In this document: piece by piece, positions 33,851-45,900 of the stretch
Layout of the letters: each line of letters opens with the position of its first letter
Numbering within the stretch: position 1 is the stretch's first letter
DNA from: Sipunculus nudus
Taxonomy: Eukaryota; Annelida; Sipuncula; Golfingiida; Sipunculidae
Assembly (NCBI GenBank): GCA_026874595.1
Contig: CM049306.1
Span: 98,075,642-98,139,641 of the forward strand
Direction of reading: 5' to 3'
Length of the DNA stretch: 64,000 nucleotides
Translations under genes and position numbers: made by a program
The notes under the pieces: generated by a model
Seen by the model: the letters and a program-made list of their open reading frames with translations, nothing else
Databases searched by the model: none
Told to the model about the DNA's origin: nothing

Positions 33851-36800
33851 GATGCATGAAACCTCAAACGACCAAAAAACATACACGGATGAACACCGAG
33901 CGCAGAGGAAAAGTCAGACGTGAACGCAAAACGAAAGGGGCACCAGTTCACGTGGGACCCTGTTACGCTACAAAAAAAAAGTTTGTTTCGAATGTATCTC
34001 AAGCGCCAATTTTGACCTTCAATTCATTTTTTTTATTTCAAAAAGAAATTTATGAGCTCCAGCCGCTTGAACATTTCTTTCAAGAAAGTGAAATAATGAA
34101 ATTTTTCTTTATTATGATGTGCTTTTACCTGATTGGTATTCTGCTACTATCATGCTGTCACAATATCATATAATTTTTTATACAAAATGTTTAATCATAG
34201 GTAAAAAAACTTTTCGGAGGCATCGACGGGCGGCATCGGAGTCCAGCAGAAAATACACTGTCCGCGAACCTCCTTTCGGAGGGCACAGCTAGGTATGTAT
34301 TATATATATTTTATATAAATATATATATGTTTGTGTGTGTGTATTGATACCGTGGTTAACAGCCGACAGTCTTCACATAAGGCTACTAGTGATGGATTAA
34401 CACAAAGGAATAAATGTTAATTTACAAGCCACACCGAAAATCTGTCTCCATGATTACCAGTCATTTCCTGTACTGCGTACAAGATAGCTATCGTCCAGTT
34501 ACCGTACGCACGGTTCGAGCCATGCTTGTATCCATGCGTTCAGAAATCCAACTTACATGCAGAGGGATTTAGAAAAAGCTGAGTTAAATTGTCGAAAAAG
34601 AATGTCGCATATTATAGGTGTTGTTAGGAAATGTACAAAAAAGCTTAAGATTGGTTTGGTTTATGTCAAGTGACAGCGTACATGGAGGCCAAGAGGCATT
34701 GTCAAATGACGGGAATATTTGCATCCTCAGCGAGCGCTACTGTGCGGTCCTCATTGTATATAAGATATAAGGGCACTCTGACGCTTGCAGGCTGGTCGTA
34801 GAATCTCTATGTCAGTGCGCCGAAAAGGCGCTAGGATTCATGTATCAGCCTGAAATTTTTCATGCCCATAAATTTTGAAAGCTTTATCTCGTACACCAGC
34901 CTGTTGGCGTTACCTATTATCGAGTTGGCGTTAAATGTCCATTCAAAGGTTTGTGTGTTTTTTGTGTGTGTGAAAATCAGTCATATCTGAGGGATGATTT
35001 GAAACATATATATACTAGTATAAGCCTGCATTTGTGATTATACATGTACATGGATCTTGGATAGCTGAAACTTATACACAAGACTGGTGGTGCCCCTGTG
35101 TTTTTTTTTTTGCGTAGCGTCCGCCCGTTCTTCTATTTTTAGTCAAAGGAATGGGTCAGACGATATGACCTATCAAAACGATTGCATTGTAAAGGTCTGG
35201 TATACTGATGCCAGAAATTTTGAGGGCTCTTTCTCCATAAGACATCCCATTCCTCTCTTCCTTCATGCCCTTTTGTCTCGGCGGAAATAGGTTATCATTT
35301 GTCGACTGCCGAGTTAATTGTATTGAAAGTTTACAACCAACGTTATAAATTAAAAGTTAAAAAAGAAATAAAGTTCGGTGTTAAATTTTGCTCAAGTATG
35401 GCTCACCAAGGAAAGTGTTCATAGGTTTCATATTTTAATGAAAACCCGTTTATTCATACAAAAATGAATAAGTAATATGCCTAAAAATTATACCAAAAAA
35501 ATGTTTAAAATTCAAACAAAAATTCATCATCCCTGTCCTTCATAGTTGACCTTCAGGGTGATATTAATTAACATTTTTCAAAGTACGTGTGCATGACTGC
35601 ATGAGAGTGAAGTGTGGACATTGTTCTTGCGAATTCATCCAATTCTTCATATTAATAATGCAAGAGGTTGTTCATTGAGTCTTAGAAAATGCTAATGCCA
35701 GGGCCTGCAGTTTAGTTCATATTAAACGCCTTAATTCTCTTTAAATCATTTTAGCTTACATATAAATCGATGATAATTATTTGGAATGAAAATAGTACTT
35801 TAGTCTTTAGTTAGTTACACCAGAAAGAGGTAATTTCGCCATCATAACGGAGCTCATTGTTGTATACTCGTTCTGCTTACCACTTCTTGTGTTCACTATG
35901 TCAGAGCTTTTTTGTTTTGGTTGTTTATTTTAAGTCTCCCGTTATGTGGAGAGGTCGGAAGACATCGACTGCCAGTAAATGCGAGTAGGCTTTGGCTATT
36001 ATTAGAGGTTAATTTGGTCACAAGAGCAATCAGACCTTTTGACCCATGGTCGGCAAGCCATTCCTTTTAACTTCTTACCCGTTAGCATTATAATGGTTTA
36101 TGTATCATAACATCAAATATAATTACGATTCACAATGTGATGTATATTATATAATTAAGTTTTCTAAATCCTTGGCTGCCCTTAGGTGATCTTTAACCTA
36201 TTCACTCAGGTATGCAATGAGTTTGCTGAGCGTACGATTATTTAAATAAAATGAAGGGGGCTTTAAGAGAGTGATCATATAAAGCAGGGATACCCAAGGC
36301 GCCCAGATATTCCACCTCATTGACGGTTGGTTTAGAGGTCACATACTTGTCAACGCAAGCTGCCCAACGTAATAAGGAGGTTTTACTGTTATATACGCTC
36401 TCGTTTTGAGAAGTTAAAAAGGGCAGTTATTGTATTATATCCGCTGAACTCGTCTTTGGAGAACTACTATATAGGATCACAGAATAGATATTTTTGTAAC
36501 TTGGCAGGATTATTGTACAGGTTCACGTGTGAGCTTGTGCCCTGCCGTTTTAATCTGACCTTTGGCTTTTCGTTTTGCGTGATTCATACATGCATGGTTG
36601 GATGTACTGGTCTTAAATTTGGCATGGCAATCGTGGATAGTTTTATTCATGATTGATGCCGCCACTTCATTTTTCAACCTTCAATTGTATCTCCGTGTAT
36701 TCAGTTTATCTTCATTGAACAGTTCGTTTCCGGGGGGTAAATCAAATAAAACCTTATTCTCAGGAGCGGTTGAATGGAGTTGCCTAAAATTATGCTTGTT

Positions 36801-37158
36801 CAAGAACTTCATCACTAACTCAAGACTGGCAGTGCAATCTGCAATGAATTCTCCGTCTTTGCTCCGCTTTAACTCATCATTAATGAAACTTTACAACAGT
36901 GTAAGCTATCTATAGCACTTGGTCTGATTTCTGTCATATTATTCAAGTGCCCAGCTACGAGACATTAAATGAACCCTCAGATAATGAAGTCTTGATCGAT
37001 TTGTCTTGAATTTTGCAAGATCAGAATTCTTAGTCAGCTCTTTAACTGGTGGGCAACCCTTCAATAATGTCTCTACTTTTGAGCAGTTAAGTTCCTATCA
37101 CTGGTACATAACTATATAGACTATATTTAATTCTGAATCGACTTGACGGATTAGTTTC
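33851..37158. other. Intergenic; no supported gene
   Basis: One short stretch near 35206-35230 (GATGCCAGAAATTTTGAGGG) is the inverse of one near 33268-33292 (GATGCCAGAAATTTCGAGGG on the minus strand), which suggests an old dispersed repeat. A minus-strand coding-like stretch at about 36666-37080 is listed separately. Nothing else is recognised. Confidence 0.4.
36666..37080 (-). pseudogene. Possible decayed coding fragment, unidentified
   Basis: Two adjacent minus-strand open stretches of about 52 and 69 codons lie in different positions separated by stops. The downstream one includes DELKRSKDGEFIADCTASLE and FLNKHNFRQLHSTAPENKVL then FDLPPGNELFNEDKLNTRRYN. The composition looks protein-like (balanced charge, few low-complexity residues). 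I do not recognise a family, there is no start codon in context, and the plus strand also has an open frame here. It could be chance. Confidence 0.25.
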
Positions 37159-37825
37159 ACATTATTAATAGCATTATAACAGTGCCTATGTTCTTTTAGG
37201 TCTATACCGTGAATAGAAAGTGACCTTGATTTATATTCGTCAGTTTTTCATATTGATGTATGTAAATATCGCATTCCTCTGAGTTGCCTCCTTGATCGTT
37301 CTGGAAAAAAAGATATTCACATAGATCTTCACTATAGTCTTCCACAGCACATGCATGCTTGTTGTACCACCTGCATGCATATTTTATATATTAAGCTTTT
37401 ATAACGAAGACGAGGCTTTTATGACTTCAGGGGATAATTTAACATTTTCGATACTTGGAGGTTCAAGGTCTCTAACGTCAGCAGACATTCACATTATTAA
37501 TAGCATTATAACAGTGCCTATGTTTTTTTTAGGTCTATACCGTGAATAGAAAGTGACCTTGATTTATATTCGTCAGTTTTTCATATTGATGTATGTAAAT
37601 ATCGCATTCCTCTGAGTTGCCTCCTTGATCGTTCTGGAAAAAAAAAAATATTCACATAGATCTTCACTATAGTCTTCCACAGCACATGCATGCTTGTTGT
37701 ACCACCTGCATGCATATTTTATATATTAAGCTTTTATAACAAAGACGAGGCTTTTATGACTTCAGGGGATAATTTAACATTTTCGATACTTGGAGGTTCA
37801 AGGTCTCTTACGTCAGCAGACATTC
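37159..37825. repeat. Recent tandem duplication, two copies of about 332-335 bp
   Basis: Copy 1 is 37159-37490 and copy 2 is 37491-37825. They differ only at a handful of positions: extra T in a T run, extra A in an A run, GAAGACG versus AAAGACG, CTAACG versus CTTACG. The junction falls at CAGACATTC/ACATTATTAA. Near identity marks it as young. No function is seen. Confidence 0.95.
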
Positions 37826-38650
37826 CATGCCTGACCGAGTCCATGTCCCAGGTATTCGTCGGATACACAGTAGTTTTTTTATGATAAAGTCTAAAATTTC
37901 AAGAAATCTTTATTGTCAAACAGGCTTGTTGGTAAGGAATTAGTCTTTACAACCTCACATGCACTTCAGTAGGCACAAATTTATTTTTATTTAGTGGAAA
38001 AACTGAATATAGGAGAGATGTGAAGACAGTCATGACAGGTTTATTCCAGCTGTATTAATTTCTAAAATAAATACCAACACACTGAGTATGAGCGTGATAT
38101 ATGAGTATGAGGGTAATGAAAGAATTTTTTTCCAGAAGAAATTATTGGCCAGAGACCCGAATATTTGGCTTTATATGCGAGGATATGGAAAGTATATTTT
38201 TCAGTGGCAGGGGTAATCCTACGTATTTTGCATTCCAGTCTTGTTGACAGATCCCTGTGTAAAGAGAACTGAATTGAAGATGTATTAAGCCCTTTGAGCG
38301 CTCTAGTTAGCAGAGTCTAAGACCCGCTCCCTGGGCGTAATATTTTGATTGGAGTCGTAACGTAGATGCCATAAAACCAAGCAAAGCGTCGTTTCAGCCA
38401 CCAGCGTGCCCAGGGGGCAAGCAAGAGAAGGCCCCCGCTACGACACTCCGAGGTGGGTAAAGAGAATATTTTATTGGATGTAAGGCAAGTTACAATACTT
38501 CTAAGTTATTTGGTGCAAAAGAATCATGAATTGCTCTCACAACAAGCAACCATTAGGGATCTAATCCGACCTTACGTGGCACATTTTAGAGATAATAGAT
38601 AATTTTGAATGAAGAATAGGTCTGTTTTTGTCGGAATGCAGGCATGTATG

Positions 38651-38652
<2 letters not shown>

Positions 38653-38702
<50 letters not shown>
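38653..38702. repeat. (AT)n microsatellite, about 50 bp
   Basis: This is an uninterrupted TA dinucleotide tract. Open frames through it are artefacts. Confidence 0.97.
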
Positions 38703-38705
<3 letters not shown>

Positions 38706-41265
38706 TACCATTGCGTGTTGGTCCTGATTTTGTAAGTCCTGACACAAGCTTGAAGAAATAAACCAACATAGACCCACCTGTGACTTCTATAATATATGTC
38801 ACACCTTGCATGCACCAACACGATTAATCATAAGCAGAATATCAAAATTATCGTTTGTTATGAGAAGATGTCAGACAAACGAGGCCCTAAATAACAACCT
38901 ACACTAGAAAGCGATGATGTGTATACGAGATCATAATCATAGTGTAAGCTGTACAAAGGTTTGATATACACTATAAGGTATAGGTATGACAAACCAGCTC
39001 GCTCGCTGTACCCGAGACTGGCATCTGGATAAAGATATGTGTATACAACAGTTATAAATGGAAGAAGTAATCAGCGTAATGGCTTTAATGAATTGTGTGC
39101 ATTTCGTTGAAAGGTATATATACACTGGAAACACAGCAATTTACGGCGTTGCTTAAAGGTGATTTCTTGTTCAAGCAGCTGCAGGGGGCGAAGTAACCAT
39201 CTAAATAAAGTGAATGCAGAAGTGTAGGATTCGTCCTACAAATCATATACAACAACACAGCAATATATCCAAAATATCTGAAATATCAAAATGGCAGAAA
39301 TATCTGTCCAAATTAAGAATAAATGTTATAAAATCGAAACTATACTCTACCGCCTGTCCTTGAGCAACGCGTGATAATCAACTCAACAAACAAAATAACT
39401 TGCCAGTACTGGTAAAGGCAAATGACCATTAAAAAGGAGAGTGTGATCCGGAAAAAAAGAGTAGACTTCTTTGAAATAAAGTTACAAAGAGTAAAACTGG
39501 CGTCAAATCCCCATGTTTTTTGTCCCAGACGCAATAAAGATGTGCTTCGTATACCACAATTGTGTATGCATATCGACGCATATCGTTCCACAAGTTATAG
39601 AAACATACAGGATGCACACCCCCTTGCATGAAGTAAGGGCATTTTCCAAATGTTGTGACACATGTTGGACATTGCACACACAAAATTGCGAAATGTCCAG
39701 TTCTTGTTCTAAATGGACTTTTAAAGCAGGAAAGGAATAGAATATATCGGAATTCTTTCACTAAAAAAAACAGGGAAAAGAATTCTTCTGGAAAGAGGGG
39801 AAAAGAGTAATTCGTGTCCTTTTCAGGAAATCTTCAAAAAAGAGTGACTCTTTTTTTAAAAAGAATGATTTGGCAGACCTGACTTGCTCTAAATGCAATA
39901 AGATTCAGGATTAATTGTTTCTTTCGTTGACCAATAACTGCAAAGTAACATCTAAAATGCGAGTGACACACACATCTTCAGTCCCGCACACTCATGCATA
40001 AACTCACTCTGAAGTTATAGTTTAAATTCTTTATTAATGTAACATTTATATTTCACAGTTATTATGCACGTTGATTCATGGAGTATAATAAAAGCCATCG
40101 GGTTCATTTTTGTGTGTAATAACATCTCCATACATATAGATATCTGACAGGAATAAAGAACATAATAATTCTTCAATAATTCACAATAATTAATCTGCAA
40201 ATCCACCCTTGTCAGCTTTAACGGCATCACTGAAATTTTCCCTGCATAGGTGTTTAATATAGATGAAAGGAATCTAAAGGAATCATGTTTATGTAGGCGT
40301 ATATCTGTGTATAGGATGTTACTGTATTCGACCGAGAATCATCATATCAATATAGATCAAACTTCATATATACACCCTGTGACAATTACATAACAAAATC
40401 GCACAATGATTCGGATAAGGAGTTAATTAATTAACAATGTTCTTCAGCCTGAATGATTTTGTCCACACTGATGACTTTGTTTTTCAATATACTGTTTGGT
40501 CAATACATTGTTTCACAGCATTACAAAAGAAATGTAGCTTAATACGCACAGCCACAATTAATTATATATTTGTAGATACCTTAACACAGCCTCCGAGAAC
40601 GAAATAATAACATGCACATTCAGAAAAGGCATGCAGATTTCTTTTCGTCATATAGCATGTTACATTATACATTTCGTCTAACATGAAAACTGTCTGCAGA
40701 CTAATACATCTTTGCTGTGCATATACCTTATAAATGATACACCTTGCATCGCCTTTTTCAGGTATCGGCAATTAATGTGCGATGGCTACCTCTATTTTCA
40801 AGCTTTCACTTGGAAAATAATAGCCACTAAATATATATTTCCCAAATTTCAGCATTTCTCTACCCATTGTTTATTTAAATAACAGTATATGTGCCCGTTT
40901 ATCTGGTAAAGGGAAAGAGTAGAGGCTCGTATAGATCAAAAAGTCTTCGGGCTTTGTAAGGCTTGGAAGAATTCGCGTAAGTTTGGCGATGTTAAAATTA
41001 ACTGTTCTATCTAAAGCAACTTAATAATATATTTTGGATATTAGTTATCCTTATATAGCTAGTCCTTAATTGCATTCATTGGGGAACTAGAATTACATTG
41101 TCAATGTAAATTTATTTGCAAGTTTTATCCCTTTGAGAACCCACGTTTTTTCTCGGGTCAAACAAGGTTGGATGAAGTCGGCTCACTCCAATTTTTGAAA
41201 TAACGGCTGGAACTGCAGGTTAACTAAGCTCGATTCCTTTTATTCTGTTTGGGATTTCTTTTTTT

Positions 41266-41281
41266 GGGGGGGGGGGGGGGG
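41266..41281 (+). repeat. Poly-G run, 16 bases
   Basis: This is an uninterrupted run of 16 G directly preceded by a T run. It is a likely assembly weak spot. Confidence 0.95.
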
Positions 41282-42719
41282 AATTGCTCTAATGGGTCTT
41301 GCTAAACACACACAACAGTTACCGAAAAGTATCCGAGAAGTTACCAAAAAGTACAGAAAATTACCTAAAACTTACCGAAAAGATAGTAAAAGCACCTTTT
41401 AATTAAAGAAAACACAAAAAAAACTACTGAAAATTTGCAGTTAGCAAAATATGTGATCTTTTCCACTCTTCAAAATAGATTATGAAAAGTAAATGAAAAA
41501 TGATTGAATTGAGAATTCTTTTCAGTCATTTTTTTATTTTTCAGTACTTATCGTTGTTTATCAAGACCCGGCTATAATCCAACGTGGCTAACCAAAAGGC
41601 AGCTGTATCAGTGAATGCAGAACCTGGAGGCCTTAATCGAGGGCAAACATGACACATGTATACTAGATCCAACGATAAACAAAATATCAGCGAGATAAAG
41701 CGTTTACGCGACAATAAAGACCAGCAGTTAATGTTTAATTATCTATAATGTTATAAAGTTACCAGATGCTGAGTGTGTTTGTGATTCATTGAGTGATATG
41801 GATACAGAACTCTGCACAGGTGGTTTCGTTTTTTTTAGGCATCATTCACACAAACACACCTGCACAGTTGTTTTCTTCCTAGTTAACAAGCAGATATTTC
41901 ATGAAAATAAAATCATTTATTAATCAAAGAATGAGACAAGATTTGTACGGATTAATATATATGACCCCCAGCTCAATCTGAGCTACTCTGCTGCATGCAT
42001 CAGTACGTGCATGTATTACTTATATTTTTGTATGTTGTTCTTGAACGAAAAGCATATATAAACAGATTCAATGTTTCATTGCACAATTTTGTACCATGCA
42101 CTCTCTTAAAGAAACCACTTGCATGCAACTATTGCACTCCCCTCCCACTCTATATTGCACCATACCGGCTCTGATCTTCTTTCATTTGTTTGTGATGATA
42201 TATATATATATAATGTATACATATATAATATATATTTATATATATGTTATTTTGGTTTGAAAACAATTCCACGACGTAATTATCCCCTCTTAGTAGAGGA
42301 ATTATTCTTCCTTTATAATTTTAATTATTCAATAGATATATATATATTAATATATATTATATATAAACGTGTGTGTGTGTGTGAGCGCGTGTTTAATGTG
42401 TGTTTGACACGCTAGCCTACTTAATGGTTTCTGTTTCTTTGCATCAAAATTTACGCCAGCTTGAAAAAGCACCCTAATTAAGTCACAAACGCATACCCAA
42501 CCGAAGTGGTGCTTATCACAGAAATGAATGACAACAGATACCACACGAATACATGATTAAGCCGTAAAAAACAACGAAAATTTTAAATCCTTGAAAATCT
42601 CTCCGGCAAGAATGAGTTTACCCCTTAATATTGCTGCAAGTCTGTATAGTCTCTTGAGCTTGAATGTTTTTCCTGCAATATCCATCAACAATGACAACAT
42701 GACAGTGGCTGTCCGTTTT

Positions 42720-42997
42720 TTAATATCTGCTGACTGACCGTGTCTCTGGGACTATGGTTTGGGTTGGGGAATCATCGGGTAAGACTTCTTCTAATATGAT
42801 ATTTTGGCCCCGTGCGTCCAGTTTTGGATTAAATCTTACTTCAGCAATTGCTCCTAATATAGCTAGAGTAGTCAGCACCACGGCAACAATGGCCAAAATG
42901 ATTGCCCAGCCTAAACGTATTCCGGTGTACCCGATAGTCCGGACGTACTTCGGCATCTCTACAGCGTACACAATTATCCCGATCACGGCGAATAAAA
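42720..42997 (-). CDS. Claudin-like gene, exon 3 (third part of TM3, TM4, C-terminal tail, stop)
   Basis: The acceptor TTTGTAG precedes 42997. The two leading bases complete a valine codon split with exon 2. It encodes VLFAVIGIIVYAVEMPKY, then the fourth membrane segment LGWAIILAIVAVVLTTLAIL, then the tail with EEVLPDDSPTQTIVPETRSV and SRY before TAA. The tail is cytoplasmic by topology. Confidence 0.9.
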
Positions 42998-45900
42998 CTA
43001 CAAAGACAAAAATATGAGAGAAAGCGGGTCATGGGTTATAATGATCATTTGACGTATATGATGATATAATGACAGAGAAATCTCTTTAAGTACAGAAATG
43101 AGAAATCAGGTAACCCGTGGGTCGTGACTGTCAGCTGATACTGATGACGATGTCTGGGACTGCAAGAGAAAAGCTGCCAATGGAAAAGAATGAAAAGAAC
43201 AAGGACACCGCAAAGCGGAGCATCCCCTCGCATGGGAGCATAATGATATGGGGTGTATTACGCAAGTGTTAAAATGAGGAGGGGAGGTGTGTGAGCTTGA
43301 GCTTTGAGGTCAAACTCAATAAGTTGAACGTGTGTGGGTGGGTGAGGCATATGTGAAGGAGAAAGCTTAAGATCAAATGATTTGGCTTAAAATTGATCAA
43401 TAAGGTATATTGAGACGGATGGGAAGACACACAGGAAGATGGATGTTCAAACATAGGAGTTAGTATATCCGCTGTTGCAAATTTGTTATGAGGGAATAAT
43501 AACATATGGGGCTAGCAACTCAATTAACGTGAGGATTGGGTCCAGTTGAACCTTATGACCTTTGACCCCGTGACCTCAAAATTGATAGGTTTCTTCATCC
43601 ATGGGTGGGTGAGCCATATGTGCAGATGAAAGGTTTAGGTCAAACGGTTTTGATTAAAATGGTTCCACAAGCTTTTTAAAGAAATGGGTGCTGTGGTCGT
43701 GACCCTTTGACCCCGTGACCTCAAAATCGAGAGGTTTTTCGTCCATGGTTGGGTGAGCCATATGTGCAAGATGAAAGGTTTATGTCAAGCGGTTTTGCTT
43801 AAAATGGGTCCACAAGCTTTTTCAAGAAGTGGGTGTTGTGGCCGTGACCTTTGAACCCGTGACCTCAAAATCGATAGGTTTCTTCATCCATTGGTGGGTG
43901 AGCCATATGTGCAAGATGAAAGGTTTAGGTCAAACGGTTTTGCTTAAAATGGGTCAACAATCTTTTACAAGAAATGGGTGCTGTGGCCGTGATCTTTGAC
44001 CCCGTGACCTCAAAATCAATAGGTTTCTTCATCTATGGGTGGATGAGCCATAAGTGCGAGATGAAAGGTTCAGTTCAAACGGTTTGGCTTGAAAACGATC
44101 CTCTATCTTTTATAAAAAGTGGGTGCTGTGGCCGTGACCTTTGACCACGTGACCTCAAAATCGAGAGGTCTCTTCATGCATGGATGGGTAAGCCATATGT
44201 GCGAGATGAAAGGATTAGGGCAAACGGTTTTGGCTTGAAAACGATCCACAAGCTTTTTCAAGAAGTGGGTGCTGTGGCCGTGACCTTTGACCCTGTGACC
44301 TCAAATCGAGAGGTCTCTTCATCCATGGGTGGGTAAGCCATATGTTTGAGATGAAAGGCTTCGGTCAAAAAGTTTGGCTTGAAATCGATCCACAAGCTTT
44401 TTCAAGAAGTGGAAGGTCTGGCCGTGACCTTTGACCTCGTGACCTCAAAATCGATAGGTTTCTTCATCCATGGGTGGGTAAGGCATACGTACGAGATGAA
44501 AGGTTTAGGGCATACGGTTTTGGCTTGAAATTTATCCACAAGGCAATGTCGGCCGGACAGACGGACGGACGCACGAACAGAGGCGTTACTATATCCCTTT
44601 CGCAACTTCGTTGCGAGGGGATAATAAGTAATCAAGTGACACAAGAGGCCAAGGGTATATATCACATGACGTATACAATGAAACCAATGGCGGCGAATTA
44701 AGATATATACAAAATCACAAAAAAAGAAATAAGTTACCATGGATCAGCTGAAAAGAATAATGGTTAATATACAGGATGAAATTAAAAAGTAGTACATGTA
44801 GATATAAGAAATCAAGTTATTTTGAACAGCAATAGTTATTAGTGTTACTTTTATATAAGCGCCCCCCCCCCCCCTATCCGCGTTGTCATATGAAATAACA
44901 TCATAGTTGTGAAAGTTTTCTTATACTGACCGCCTCTTATACTGACCGTCCTTAGGGTCAGTGTAAATATTTGTCTTTCTGGATACGATAAATGCCAGTC
45001 AGACATAAAAGAAACCATTTGAGTGTAAACACCATCTAGACCGTTAAGTGACCGAGTTCTGACAAGTATATTACGAGTTAGATATCAATATCATATCGCT
45101 GGCCGCATGACCTTCTTACGTTACAGCTATTTGCCCTACATTGTGATTAATGACCCGATAGATGGTATCCATCTCCACCAGTCTGCGACGATACAAGAGT
45201 TACATATGGTAAGCTATATATCGTACCTTCAGTCATTTCCATTAGCATTAGACTTCTTACGAAATATCTTTATATAGGCTTGTAGCAGGGTATCTAGAAC
45301 ATAATAGCCCTGTCTCTAAATAAATAATCCTCCCGTTCGACGGGAAGGGTTATAAAAGGGTTGATCGAGATTTTTTCTATATTCAAATTTAGGTAATTTT
45401 TTTTTTGTGTGGGTAGCCCTATACTAAAAAAAGGCTAACTGTGTGCAAAACAATAGATATATTTTTTTCATTTTTTTTTCTTTTATCTTTCTACTGCCAT
45501 TATTTGTTTGCGCTCAAAAGATCTCAAATATGGCGGATTTCAAAAAGCTTAAATTTGGCCACAATATTAGTCCCATTTCTAAGATTGGCACCTAATATAT
45601 ATTTTATACCTTGATCTTATTCCTATAAGGTCGTAACTTTCTATAGACAAATCTCCATAAAGGGGTGGGGGGCTTCGGAGCTTCAAGTGATCACTTGGAT
45701 ACACATGTACATGAAGATTAAGAAGCTAAGCAAATAGTTCATGTGTATTGTCGAGAAAGATGAGACTTGAGGTAAACTACACACAGAACATGAATATTTC
45801 ATATAAGGCTTATATAGCCTGCTTTGATAAACTGGCAGTCATGCCTCAGATGAAACCACGCGGTTTTCTTTGCGGGCTCAGGTGGCTTGTTAACCCAGGA

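Larger units (their letters stand above)
37826..42719. other. Intergenic, 3' of the claudin-like gene; no gene recognised
   Basis: The stretch is AT-rich and includes an (AT)n tract (38653-38702), a 16-base G run (41266-41281), a short series of 'TTACCGAAAAGTA'-like words (41320-41390), and AT/GT low complexity at 42198-42385. Some of it, next to 42720, should be 3' UTR of the minus-strand claudin-like gene, but no clear polyadenylation signal position can be fixed. Confidence 0.45.

Noticed and set aside
33517-34173. Two consecutive plus-strand open frames of 111 and 105 codons as a gene
   Set aside because: The first runs through a diverged tandem repeat, the second is basic and low in complexity at its start and has no known domain; no splice structure links them.
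42754-43017. Plus-strand open frame of 87 codons over the claudin-like exon 3
   Set aside because: It is the antisense of a real exon with clear family motifs on the minus strand.
43530-44545. CRISPR-like array from evenly spaced repeats
   Set aside because: The units are continuous 145-bp tandem repeats without unique spacers, in an animal intron.
44601-44615. Rho-independent terminator (hairpin)
   Set aside because: Bacterial terminators do not apply here; the hairpin is the end of a repeat element.
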